Origin: Micromonospora sp. CB01531
Lineage (GTDB): Bacteria; Actinomycetota; Actinomycetes; Mycobacteriales; Micromonosporaceae
DNA length: 64,000 nucleotides
Assembly: GCF_001905095.1 (NCBI RefSeq)
Contig: NZ_LWLS01000024.1
Span: 124,001 to 188,000 of the forward strand
Direction: 5' to 3'
The position numbers and the translations under genes were made by a program. The notes under the pieces were generated by a model that made no database searches, had not been told where the DNA came from, and saw only the letters and a program-made list of their open reading frames with translations. This document shows, one piece after another, positions 1-12,200 of this stretch (its first letter is position 1; the number at the start of each line of letters is the position of its first letter).

Positions 1-683
1 TTCCGGGAGTACGCCACGCCGTCGAGGTACCAGGTGATGGAGTCGGGCGCCCAGTCGACGGTGTAGGTGTGGAAGGCGTCGGCGAGGGCCTGGCCGCCGG
101 GCAGCGAGGTCTGGCCGGTCAGCGCGTTTCCGCCGGAGTAGCCCGGTCCGTGCAGGCTGCCGTGCACGGTGGACGGCTCGCGCCCGATGTTCTCCATGAT
201 GTCGATCTCGCCGTTGTTGGGCCACGGGTTGGTGGCGATGTCGTTGCCCAGCATCCAGAACGCGGGCCAGATCCCCTGCCCCCGGGGGATCTTGATCCGT
301 GCCTCGAACCGGCCGTACGTCTGGGTGAACGTGGCGGCCGTGAGTAGCCGGGCGGAGGTGTACTGGCAGCTGCCGTACCAGCACGAGTAGCCGGCCGGAT
401 TCTCCCGGCGGGCGGTGATCACCAGGTTCCCGTTGCCGTCGAGGGCGGCGTTGCGGGTGCTTGAGGTGTAGTACTGATGCTCGTTGTTGCCCCAGCCGCC
501 GCCGCCGATGTCGTAGCGCCACTTGCTGGCGTCCGGCGGCGCGCCGGCCGCCCCGTTGAACTCGTCGGACCAGGTGATCGCGCCGGGTGCCGCTGCGGCG
601 GGTGCGCTCGTGGTCGCCGTGAGGGCGACCGTGAGGCCCACGACGGCGAGGGCGCCGGCGGCGATGGTGCGGATGCTGCGCAC
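1..683 (-). CDS. Secreted GH16 endo-beta-1,3-glucanase (3' end outside window)
   Basis: Family 16 glycoside hydrolase, most likely an endo-beta-1,3-glucanase acting on laminarin-type glucans outside the cell. The GTG start follows a GAGGGGAGG ribosome site. Residues 1-32 form a Sec signal peptide ending in an Ala-rich cleavage region. Family marks are WSDEFNG (from residue 38), WGNNEHQYYT (about 64) and the catalytic EIDIME segment, where E159 and E164 flank D161. The gene leaves the window on the left, so the C-terminus and any carbohydrate-binding module cannot be judged. A CebR-like operator lies about 110 bp upstream of the start, which suggests induction by oligosaccharides. The family is certain; the exact substrate is inferred. 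Confidence 0.93.
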   Translation of the reverse strand, partial: MRSIRTIAAGALAVVGLTVALTATTSAPAAAAPGAITWSDEFNGAAGAPPDASKWRYDIGGGGWGNNEHQYYTSSTRNAALDGNGNLVITARRENPAGYSCWYGSCQYTSARLLTAATFTQTYGRFEARIKIPRGQGIWPAFWMLGNDIATNPWPNNGEIDIMENIGREPSTVHGSLHGPGYSGGNALTGQTSLPGGQALADAFHTYTVDWAPDSITWYLDGVAYSR

Positions 684-1104
684 GGATGCCTCCCCTCGGT
701 CGGTCAGCTGTGGCCGGGTCGGCCGGCCGTACAGTTAACAAACCTACAAATAGACATCTTTAAACATATGAATGAAGTGGGAGGCTGTCAAGAGAGCGCT
801 CCCCTCAGGGCGGTTCCGGAACCTGTCCGACATATTGACGCCAGACGAAGCGATTTGGAAGGAACCCGCTCCGGGACACGCACGGCGTCAGCGCCGGTGA
901 TGCCGACCACCGGCCTCGGTCGGCCCGGGGCCGCGCACCGACCGGGCGCGGGACCGGCTGGCACCGGTCGCCGCGGACCGCTCGCCGGTACGGGTGGCGC
1001 AGGCGGCGGCCGACTGGCCCGGGTGCGCCCACCCGACGGCCGCGCCCGCCTACGTCCCAGTCGGACCGCCCGCCGTCGTCACCGATGAAGCTGGCTCGCC
1101 CGGG
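684..1104. other. Intergenic region with AT-rich GH16 promoter zone
   Basis: These 421 bases separate the GH16 start from the carboxypeptidase stop, both genes reading leftwards. Bases 737-780 are an AT-rich island unusual for this genome and probably contain the GH16 promoter. The operator-like palindrome is at 791-804. Between about 805 and 1104 the sequence returns to high GC and I see no convincing gene or hairpin. Confidence 0.5.
791..804. promoter_or_regulatory. CebR/LacI-type operator candidate
   Basis: The 14-mer AGAGAGCGCTCCCC matches 11 of 14 positions of TGGGAGCGCTCCCA, the palindrome bound by the cello-oligosaccharide repressor CebR in Streptomyces and related actinomycetes. It sits between the GH16 start and the AT-rich promoter island, where a LacI-family repressor would act. 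No cebR gene is in the window. Confidence 0.6.
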
Positions 1105-3065
1105 TCAGAGCGAGAGCCGCCAACCGGTGAGGGTGCCGGTGTCGCCGACCGCGGCGTCGTACACCTTCAGCTGCCAGGTGCCGTTGGCGACCTCGCCGGA
1201 CAGATCGACCGGGAAGGTCTGGTCGATGTTGTCCGCGCTGCCGCCCACCCGGTCCCGGAGCACGTACTCGCTGCCGTCCGGCGCGATCAGGGTCAGCGTC
1301 AGGTCACCGACGTACGGGTGGGTCACGTGCACCTCGACGCTGCTGGCCGCGCCGGCGTTGCCGGGGCAGGTGCCGATCGTGATCGGGCTCTGCACTGGGG
1401 TCAGGTCGGGGATCGCCACGTCCGTGTCGTTGCTGCCCGTGCAGCCGGCCCGCCCGTCGACCCCGAGACCGTAGGAGGTCGACCGGGTGACGCCGGTGCC
1501 GGTGCCGGTGACGGTCACCGCGTAGCTCGCCGGCAGGGCGCCGGTCGGCACGGTGACGGTCATGGTCGCCGAACCGCCGGAGGTCACCGTGGGCGGGAGG
1601 AAGACCGCGCTCGTCCCCGCCGGCAGGCCGCTGGCGCTCAACGTGACCTGCTGCGGGTTGCCGGCCGTGGTCGTGGTGGTGACCGTGGTGGTGACCGAGC
1701 CGCCCGAGCTCACCGTGCCGCTGGCCGGGCTGGTGCTCATGGCGAAGTCGTCGGCCGCCGCGCAGTAGGTCGCTGCCTTGCCGATCGCCCGGTACGGGCA
1801 GTCGGCGTACTCGCCGAACATCAGTACCGCCTCGCGGTTGCGCGCGGTCGCGGCCGCGATGTCCGAGGCGGGCGGGTAGAAACCGGGGTCCGGGTCGACC
1901 GGGTACAGCTCGAAGGTGTACGTGAAGATCCGCTCCTGGCCCCACAACCAGTCGTCGACCGACCCGTCGGTGATGTACAGGTCGCTCGCCTGCTCCGGCG
2001 TGTATCCGTTCGTAGCCGCCATCTGCTGGCCAATGGCCTGGTACGTCGCGTACTCGTCGGCGCTCATCCCGCTCACCACGGTGGACTTGGTGTAGCCGAA
2101 GGGCCACAGCACAAGCTCACCGTACGAGTGGAAGTCGATCGCGGCTTTGATCCGCTGCTTCCCGGTGCCCGGATCGCGCCGGCTCACCACGAAGTCGCGG
2201 ACGGCAGCGGTCTCGGGGGCGGAGAAGGCCGACTTGCCGCGGTAGGTGGGCGAGGACGGCGACGTCGAGGAGCCGCCGCAGCAGCCCCACTTGTAGCCCC
2301 AGTTGCGGTTCAGGTCGGTGCCGATGGCGCTGCTGCCGGTGTTGGGCTGCCGGTTCTTGCGCCAGTCCCGGTACACGCCGGTGGCGATGTCGTACTCGGC
2401 GCCGTCCGGGTTGACCATCGGCACGATCCAGAACACCCGGCCGTCGACCAGGCGGGTGATCCGTGGGTCGGTGCCGTACTGGCCGGTGAGCTGCTCGGCG
2501 AGGTAGAGCGCCTGCTCGACGGTTAGGTGTTCGCGAGCGTGCTGGTTGGCGGTGAAGAGCACCTCCGGCTCGGCCTCGTCGGCGCCGACATTGTCGGAGA
2601 TCTTGAGCGCCACGATGTCCCGGCCTCATAGGACTTCCCGATCACCCGCCGGCTGGCGATCGTCGGGTGGGCGGCCACGATCGCGTCCACCGCGGCCAGC
2701 GTCTCCGCGTGGTCGTGGTACGCGGCGTCCGGGGCGGGGAAGGCCATCGCCGAGGCGCCCGACGTGGACACCGCCACCGTACGCAGGCCGAGGCGCTGAA
2801 TGGCGCGTACCTCGGCGGGGGTGGCCGTGACGGTCAGTTCGCCGTGCTCGATGTGCTCGATCGCGGCGCCGGTGCGGGCGACCGCGTCCACGTCGGCCTT
2901 CGACTTGAGGTGGGTGACCCGGTACGGCGCGGCGCGGTCCTGCTCGGCGTGAACACCGGCACCCACGCCCGGCCCCACGGGTGCTCCGGCGGCGGGCGCC
3001 GCCGTGGCCAGTAGCGCGACGCCGGCGAGCAGGGTGGTGCGCAGGGCACTGGTCCGTAGCGGCAC
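1105..3065 (-). pseudogene. Secreted M14 zinc carboxypeptidase with P-domain, frameshifted
   Basis: Family M14 metallocarboxypeptidase that would remove C-terminal residues from extracellular peptides. The GTG start at 3065 follows CGGGAGG and a signal peptide (LLAGVALLATAAPAAG). The reading frame then breaks near 2625. Up to SYE the protein is in one frame and from [10 protein letters not shown] it continues in another, explained by one missing G (GAGGGCC expected, GAGGCC seen). Downstream, all catalytic parts are intact: zinc motif [15 protein letters not shown], the third zinc ligand in DFHSYGE, and the catalytic Glu in TYTFELYP. An Ig-like domain and a proprotein-convertase-type P domain follow, ending TGWRLSL. 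The break is either a sequencing error or a real inactivating mutation; it precedes the active site, so a real one would abolish activity. Confidence 0.85.
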
Positions 3066-3182
3066 GGGGCCTCCCGACGGGCTGGTGGGCGGGGGTTGGC
3101 GCGGTGCGGCGGGCACGATCCGATCCGCGAGCACAGTCTCTTCGGGCCGGCCGTATCGACGGTCTCGACCGAATGGCTTGAC

Positions 3183-3206
3183 GCTGTGTCACCATCCCGA
3201 CACAGC
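3183..3206. promoter_or_regulatory. Inverted repeat in divergent promoter region
   Basis: GCTGTGTC (3183-3190) and GACACAGC (3199-3206) form a perfect 8-bp inverted repeat with an 8-base spacer. It lies between the divergently read carboxypeptidase and giant RTX genes, 83 bp before the RTX start. It could be an operator for either gene. No regulator is identified. Confidence 0.4.
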
Positions 3207-3288
3207 CGTTGTGAGCAACTTCCGCGATCGATGTGCTGTCGCCGACCAGCGCCGTCGGTGACGGCCATCGACCAGGACGAGGTGGCTC

Positions 3289-6200
3289 ATGGTGGCACTA
3301 CGGCGGCTGCTGGCCGCGGCGATCGCGGCGGTGCTGACGGCCGCGCTGGCACTGGTGTGGACGGCTGCGCCGGCCCACGCCGACGAGGCGTGGGAGACGG
3401 CGCTCAAGTCCTTGATGTCCCGCACCGCCACCTGGGCCGACGGTGGACTCTCCCAGGTCGGGCTGCTCGGCCAGCCGCTGCCCCTGCTCGGGGTCAGCCC
3501 CGGCGCGCTGGTCGACGCGGACAAGCTCGCCAAGACGGCGTCCGACGCGCTGGCCAGCGGCCTGACCAAGGACGACGTGGACCTGGGCGGCGGGACCCGG
3601 CTTACCAGCTCGGTGACCACCAGCGGCGGTGACCACCTGCTCGACGTGCTGCTGACCACGAAGCGCGAGGTGGCCGACAAGGAACTGACCGCCAACGGGG
3701 TCACCCTCGCCAAGGCGGTCAGCGTCACCGGCTGGGCCACCCTGCATTTGCGGGCCCGGCACACCGCCGCCGGGGAGACCTACCTGGTGCGCGACGGCGA
3801 CACCCCGCGGATCGACATCGACGCGGCGGCGCGGCTGCGCGCCGACCTCGACAAGGCCACCGCCTCGGTCGGCATCCTCGGCGTCACGCTCACCGCCGGC
3901 AGCACCCTCACCGCCCGCACCCACCTCAAGGTCACCGTCACCGATCCCAACGGCGACGGCCGGCTGGCCTTCGACACGCCCGCCGGGCCCGGCACGGGTG
4001 AACTCGGCGCGGCCGGCTCCCTGGCCGGCCTCGCGCAGGTGGCGCTGGACGGCTCCGGGGGCGGCCGGATCTCCGACACCGAGACCGAGCCCGGCCCGGG
4101 CTCCGTGCACGGCGTGATCAAGCTCGGCGCGGCCACCGCCGGGGCGCCCTTCGCCCTGCCCGCGGTGGCGGCAACGGTGAACGTGGACTGGAACGACATC
4201 TCGGTCGGCAGCCCGACGGTGACCACCACCGGGCTGGACGAGACGATCGCCAAGTTCCGCAACATGAGCCCGCTCGACCTCGCCTCCGGGCTCGCCCAAC
4301 TCGCCACCCTGCTCAGCGGCGTGCAGCAGAGCGGCCCGGCGGGCAACCTGAACCTGCCGTTCCTGCGTGGCACCTTCGCCGACGCGGTCAAGGTCAACGA
4401 GAAGCTCACCGACTTCCTCAAGAAGTACGTCCACCCGCGGCCGGACGACCCGCAGTTCGATCCCACCAAGGACGACCCGGCCCTGGCCGGGCAGCCCAGG
4501 TTCAGCTCCATCCAGGAGCTGCTCGCGCTGCTCGCCGCCGAGGGCTTGCCCGTGGACAACCTCTCCTTCGCCGGCGACAAGCTGGTGTTCCGGGTGAAGC
4601 TGGAACGGGAGTCCACCGTGGAGGTGCCGCTGGACCCGGGCGCGGCCTCGCTCTCCGGCCGCGGTGCCACGTTCACCGCCAACGGCTTCAGCGTCAGCGG
4701 CAACCGGTTCACCCCTGGTGACCTCGTCGGGCAGCGGGTGGTGGCCGGCACCTCCGCCGGCACCGTCGCGGCCAACACCGCCAACTCCGTCACCCTGGTG
4801 CAGGACTGGATCGGCGGCCAGCCGGCCAACGACAGCGTCTGGGTGATCAGCGGGTCCAGCCCGAACATCGGCGCGGTCGAGCTGGCCGGCACCCTCACCG
4901 ACCCGGTCGACGACGACAAGAAGGTCGGCCTTCGGGCGGCGAACGCGCAGGCCAGCTTCGCCAAGGTGAAGCCGCGCTACAGCGCCGCCCTCACCCTCGT
5001 CCTCGACCTGCGCGACGAACTGGGCAGCCCGACGGCCAACGCGGACCGGGTGCTGCTGCGTACCGACCCGGCGGTGCCGTTGTTCAGCGCGGACTTCCCG
5101 ATCACCACCGGCGTCGACTTCTACGCCACCGCCGGCTTCCTCAAGGTCAAGCTCGGCGGCGACCTCTCGGTCGGACCGGCCGCCGCCGGCCAGCGGATGC
5201 TGGAGGTGAAGTTCAAGCAGGCCCAGGACATCAGCCTGGGCACGTTCTTCCACCGGCTGCAGTCCGAGCCGACCACTCTGCTCGCCGCGTCCGCGTCGGT
5301 GAAGACCACCGGCCGGGTCAAGGTCAGCGTTCCGGGCGACACCGGTGCCCTCGGGCAGGGCATCGGGGTGGACGTGAGCTGGAAGGCCGGGGAGGAGCCG
5401 GTGGTGAACACCTCCGGGCTGACCGGGCTCTTCGCTGTGGACTTCGACCCGAACGACCCCAAGGCGCTGTTCGCGGTCGTCGTCGAGGCGCTCCGGCTGG
5501 TCAACGCCGCGCTCTCCCAGGCGGACACCGGCAGCGGACCGCTGGACAAGAAGATCCCGCTGCTCGGCCGCTCCCCCCGGCAACTGCTCGGCGCCGACGA
5601 GAGCGGCGTCGGCAAGGACGTCACCTTCGCCGCCGACGGGACGAACTTCCTGCTCAAGGACGACAGCCGCAAGGACGACGCCGGTTTCGACGCCCGGCTT
5701 GAGGGCCGGACCGTGGTGATCGGCAGCAAGGCGTACCGGGTACTGAAGCAGGTGGACGGGCAGACGCTGCGGATCGACGCGGCGGGCACCCCGAAGCCGG
5801 CGGACGGCACCGCGTACGCGCTGCGGCCAGAACTCGCCGACGCGCTGGACCGGCTCCTCGCCGCGCCCCCGGACAACCTCCAGGACGCCCTCGACGTGCT
5901 CAACAACGCCATCGGCGCGGGCAGCGGGGTCAGCTTCACCGTGGATCAGCGCGAGGGCGGCCCGTTCCTGCGGATCGGGCTGGACTGGAAGCGGAACTTC
6001 CACACCGGTGGACCGCTCGCCTTCGGCTGGGGCGGCGGCAAGGACCTGATCAGCCTGGACAGCTCCGGCACCTTCGCGCTCGACGTCTCCGCGAACGCCA
6101 AGCTCGGGCTGCTGCTGCCGCTGCGCCTGGACGCCGCGCCGATCCTCGACCACACGTCCTCGGCCAGCGTCACCGTCTCCGGCGGGATCACCAAGGGCGC

Positions 6201-9200
6201 GATCGCCGCCCGGGTCGGCCCGCTCGCCCTCGACCTGGGCAAGGACCCCGACTTCGCCACCGTCAAGGCCAACCTCAGCCTCGGGCTCGGCGGGTTGACC
6301 GAGGACGGCCCGATCAGCGGCCTGCTCGGGCTGACCCCGCAGTTCAGCACCGCGGGCGTCGACTGCGGCGGTGGGGTCGGCGGCGCCAACGTGCCGATCT
6401 GCGCCCGCGCGCCGCTCTTCGTCAACAACTGCGAGCCGGCCGACGCCACCAACCTGCTCACCTTCACCATGGGCCTGGACCTCACGCCCACGGCGAACAC
6501 CCCGAACCTGGACTCCTGCTTCGCCAACCTGACCATGAAGCTCACCGACTTCAACGTCGGCATCGACGGCTACCTGGCGAAGGTGGAGGAGGCGCTCCGG
6601 CTGGCCAGCTTCGACGGCAAGCTGCCCCTGGTCGGCGACGACCTGCAACAGGGCCAGCGGTTCGTGGCGCAGCTCCGCGAGCAGATCAAGGCGGCGATCG
6701 GCCCGGTGCTGGCCGACGCCACGCTGGACAGCGCCGGCCTGAACGCCGCGCTCAAGGAGGCGCTCAAGCCGGTCGACGAGAACGTCACCGCCGAGGTCAG
6801 CTGCCGCACCGGGGTGGCCACCCCCTGCCAGCCGGAGGACTTCCAGGCCGTCCGGATCAAGCTCACCTCGGCCAAGGGTGACCCGTCCGCGAGCGGCGGC
6901 TGCCAGATCGGCTGTGCCGAGGCCAACGTGCCGCTCGACCTCGGTATCCCCGGCCTGTCGTTGAAGGCGAAGAAGGGCGCCGCCGACGGCATCAAGGCCA
7001 AGCTCGGCTGGAAGCTGCACCTGGACCTGGTCCTCGACCGGGACGAGGGCTTCTACATCCCCACCCACGACGGGGACACCACGCCCGAGGTGCAGATCGG
7101 GGGCAGCTTCGACACCACCGGCGACCTGGCCGCGCAACTCGCGTTCATCCAGGTCAACGCCACCAAGCAGAGCACCGACCCGCTGGTGCGGGCGTACTTC
7201 GGCATCGACCTCAAGGGCTCGCCAGGGGAGAAGAGCTGCTTCGACCCGACGGTCACCGCGGACTGCACGGCCGACCCGGACGCCAAGCTCACCCTCGCCG
7301 AGTTCGGCGACCTGGGCTCGCTGCTCGCCACCGACCTCACCGCCAAGGTCGACATCGACTGGAAGCTGGCGGCGGTGGTGAACACCGGCGACGAGGTCGG
7401 CTCCGCCCTGCCCGGCATCAGCGCCCGCTTCGGGCTGAAGTGGGGCCTGGAGCACAAGCAGGGCGCCCTCACCGCCACCGGCGACGGCGTCACCACGCCG
7501 CTGAAGGTCACCTTCACCGACATCGCGCTGGACGCGGGTGCCTTCTTCGACAAGATCCTCAAGCCGGTCGTGGCGAAGCTCAAGGCGGTCACCGGACCGC
7601 TCCAGCCGGTCATCGACACCCTCTACGCACCCATCCCGGTGCTGTCGGACCTGTCGAAGGCCACCGGCGGACCGGACATCACCCTGGTCTGGCTCGCCAA
7701 GACGTTCAGCACCCTCAACGGCGGCCCGAAGCTGGACTTCGTGGACACCGTGCGGGCGGTGATCACCTTCGTGAACCGGATACCGGACTGCGACTCCGGC
7801 TGCTCCATCCCGCTCGGCCAGTTCCTGGTCGACCCGGCGAAGGCGCTCACCACCGAGGTGTCACCCGCCTCCGCGGAGAGCCTGATCAAGCGGGACGACC
7901 CGTTCACCCAGGCGAAGTCCGCCGCCGAGGTGAAGACGAAGATCGACGACGCCGCCGGCGACGACGGGGAGAAGTTGTTCACCCCGAAGAACCCCGGGGA
8001 GAAGTCCAACGCGGAGAAGACCGGCTTCAGCTTCCCGATCTTCGACAACCCGGGCTCGCTGTTCGGGCTGCTGCTCGGCCAGGACGTCGAGCTGGTCAGC
8101 TTCGACTCCGGTCCGCTGGCGCTGGGCTTCAGCTGGCGGCAGTCCTTCGGCCCCGTCTACGCCCCGCCGCCGGTGCTGGTCACCCTCTCCGGCAGCGCCT
8201 CGGTCACCGCCCGGTTCATCGCCGGGCTGGACACCGCGGGCATCCGGCACGCTGTCGAGGCGGCCACCGACGGCAGCAAGCTCGACGCCGTCAGCCTGCT
8301 CGACGGGCTGTACTTCAAGACCGCCGACAGCACCGGCAAGCCCGTCCCGGTGGTCACCCTGCGCGGCGAGATCGGTGCCGGGGCCGAGGTCAGTGTGCTG
8401 ATCGTCAAGGCCGGCATCCAGGGTGGCATCCGGCTGACCGTCGGGTTCAGCTGGAACGACCCGAACAACGACGGCAAGTTCCGCACCAGCGAGTTTCTCG
8501 AGAGGCTGCGGGTGAACCCGATCTGTCTGTTCACCACCAGCGGACAGCTCTCCGTCTTCCTCAAGGTCTACATCACCATCGACCTGTTCCTGTTCTCCAA
8601 GACCTTCGACTTCACCCTGGTCGACGCGACCCTGCTCGACTTCCGGGCGCAACCTGACTGCACCCCGCCACCACCGGAACTCGGCGGCACCGTCGGAGAC
8701 ACCCTGGTGGTCTTCGCCGGCAAGTTCGGCAAGCAGGAACAGCGCGGCGACAAGGCCTGGGACAACAGCGCCGGCACCTACGCCGGTGACGTGGTCAAGG
8801 TGTACGCGCTGCACTACGCCGACGCCGGCACCGAGGGCGCCAGCGACGACTTCGACGGCTTCGCGGTCGAGGCCCTCGGCCGCAAGCAGGAGTTCCTCGA
8901 CCCGTCCCTGACCCGGGTGGTGGTCGACGGGCGCGGCTACCAGGTCGCCGACGCCGACAAGGTCTCGCTGTCGGTGCTGCTGCTCGGCGACGGCGACACC
9001 AGCGGCGACGGCACGAAGACCTCGTCCTTCGACAAGACCGCCGTGGTGCTCGGCTCCGACGGAAAGGACCAGATCCGCACCGGCACCGTACCGGCGTACG
9101 TGGACGGGCGCGGCGGCGACGACGTGATCGTCACCGCCGAGGCGCCCGGCGCGGTCAGCCGGGTCGCCGGCGGGCCCGGAAAGGACTCCATCACCACCGG

Positions 9201-12200
9201 CGACGGCAACAACGTGGTGGCCGGCGACAGCGGCCTCGGCGGCACCGACCGGGCCGCCACCACGGTGCACACCTCCGTCGGCGACAAGACCCTCACCGGG
9301 CTGATCGACTGGACGACCCTGACCGACCCCACCGCCGCGAGCGGCGGCGACGACGACCACGTCACCGTCGGGCACGGCGCCAGCCGGGTCTACGGCAACG
9401 GCGGCGACGACGTGCTCGGCGTGGTGGTCGACGACCGGCCCAACGGGAAGAACACCCTGGTCGGCGGCCCGGGCGGCGACACGATCAACGGTGGCCGGGG
9501 CGACGACACCATCCACACGTACGACACCACGATTCCCGCCGACGTCGACCAGGCCGGCAGCGGCGACATCGACCTGACCAACCAGGTGGACACCGGAGCC
9601 GGCCAGGACACCGTGTACGGCAGCGCCGGCGTCGACCTGGTCGTCTCCCACTCCGCCAACGGCCAGACCGGCCGCGTCTACGGCTACGGCGGCGACGACG
9701 TCCTGGTCGGCGGCTACGGCACCGACGAGCTGTACGGCGGCCCCGGCCAGGACTACCTGATCGCCGAGCCGTCGCAGGTGGGTGAGCCGGGCGCCACCGA
9801 CGGGTACGGCCCGTTCCGCCAGGTCACCCACCAGCCGCTACCGGCCGGCACCCAGTCGCAGAACAAGCTGCTCGTCGGCGGTCTCGGCAGCGACCACCTG
9901 ATCGGCGGCGACGGCGGGGCGACGATCTTCGGTGACCGGCACCTGCCCGCCGAGACATGCGTCGACGCCTCCCTCGCCGACGCGCAGCCGGCCCCCGCCG
10001 ACCAGGGCGCGGCCGACCTGATCCTCGGCGGCGCCGGGGTGGAGGTGGTCTCCGCCGGCAGCGGCGACGACCGGGCCGACCTCGGCGGTGGCGACGACCG
10101 CGCCTGCGGCCAGCTCGGCGACGACACCCTGCACCTGGGCGGCGGCAACGACCGGGCCTGGGGCGGCGCCGGCGTCGACCAGCTGCACGGCGGCGACGGT
10201 GACGACCTGCTCTTCGGTAACACCGGCGACGACGGCCTCTACGGCGATGCCGGGCAGGACACCGCCGAGGGCAACGAGGGCGGCGACCAGGTCTTCGGTG
10301 GCCCGGACGCCGACGTCCTCTACGGCGGCTCTCGCGTCGCCGGCGCAGGCGACGGCCGGGACTTCCTCTACGGCGAGGAGGGCGCCGACCGGATCGTCGG
10401 CGACAACGGCACCCCGCGGATCGGGGACGTCGGACCGTACCCGCTGGACCTGGCCGGTGACGTGGCCGGGGCCGGCGCCGGGGACGTGATCTCCGGCGGC
10501 GGGGACGACGACGTGGCGTACGGCGGGCTCGGCGGCGACCGGATCAACGGCGACGCCGGGAACGACCAGCTCGAAGGCAACAACGGCGCCGACCTGATCC
10601 ACGGTGACCTCGGCCGGGACGAGATCATCGGTGGCTCCTCGCAGGAGCCAGCCGCCGGCACCGGCCGGCCGGACAGCGGCGACGAGCTGTACGGCGACGC
10701 GGACGCCGACCTGATCGCCGGGGACAACGCCCGGTTCACGCCGGCCGGCGCCGACGCCACCCGGGTCACCCAGGGCCGGCCCGGCCCGGCCCGCAAGGTC
10801 ACCCTGCTCGACCTCGGGTTCAGCCCGGCGGCCGGCACCAGCGGCGGCGACCTGATCTCCGGTGGGGACGCCGACGACGTGATCTTCGGCCAGGGCGGAC
10901 CGGACCGGGTGCACGCCGACGCCGGGAACGACTACGCCGAGGGCGGCCCCGGCTCCGACTGGGTCGAGGGCAACGCCGGCGACGACGACCTAGTCGGTGG
11001 CTCCAGCACCGCGTACGACGGATCCGGGGCGGCCACCACGGGCCAGCCGGACACCGCGGACGCCGTCTTCGGCGGACCCGGTTCCGACGCGATCATCGGC
11101 GACAACGGCGCGGTGCTGCGCCCGCTCCCGGGTGAGCAGCCGACCTCGGTTACCGTGCGGCTCGGCGCCGACGGCAACCCGTTCGGGCCGCGGATCGTGG
11201 TGCTTCTGGACCGGGCGGCGGCCACCGCCAACCGGTACGGTGACGACCGGCTCAGCGGCGGCGACGGCGTGGACGCCCTCTGGGGCCAGGACGGCGACGA
11301 CGCGCTGACCGGTGACGGCGACGGCGACTACCTGGAGGGCAACGGCGGCGCGGACAACCTCCGCGGTGACAGCGCCCTCGGCGGGGCGGGCCGCCAGGCG
11401 GTCACCCCGCTGGCCGACCCGGGCTGGCCGGGCGAACCGTCGCCGCCGGCCGAGCTGGTCGGCGCCGGCGCCCCGGCCGGGCAGGACGACCTGATCGGCG
11501 GCAGCTCGACGGCGGGCTTCCGGGACACCGGGGACGTGGTCGAGGGCAACGGCGCCGACGACGTCATCCTCGGCGACAACGGCTCGCTGCTGCGGACCGT
11601 GACCACGGTCAACGGGAAGCAGACCGAGCGGGTCTACACCGAGCGGTACCCGACCGGCGCCGTGCCGACCGACGCCACGGTGGCCCGTACCCACGACCCG
11701 GCGTTGCCGGGCCCGTCCACCCGGTTCTGCACCACCGCCCAGGCCACCTGCGAGCCGGCCGGTGCCTTCGGCAACGACCAGCTCTACGGCGACGCCGGCA
11801 ACGACGGGATCTGGGGCCAGGACGGCGACGACCTGATCCGGGGTGGCGCCGGAGACGACGACCTCTTCGGTGAGCTCGGCGCCGACACCCTGTACGGCGA
11901 CGACGGCCGGGACGCCATCCTCGGCGACCGGGGCGGCGTGGTGAACCAGTACCTCAACGCCGACGACGTGGCGGCGCTGGGCTTCACCGTCACCCTGTCG
12001 TCGGTTCCGCAGGAGACGTTCACCGGGTTCCGGGCCGGGGACTACGACCGGCGGGTGGACCTGCTGCACGACACCGACGGCGACGCCTGGATCGGCAGTT
12101 CCACCTCGGCGCCGATGCCGCACGCCGGGCTGACCGCCGGCGCGGGTGACGTCATCCGCGGCGGGGCCGGCGCGGACAACATCCACGGCGGCTTCGGCGA

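Noticed and set aside
3298..7455. Minus-strand open frame of about 1,385 codons inside the RTX gene
   Set aside because: Shadow frame created by third-position GC bias; no signal, motif or ribosome site.
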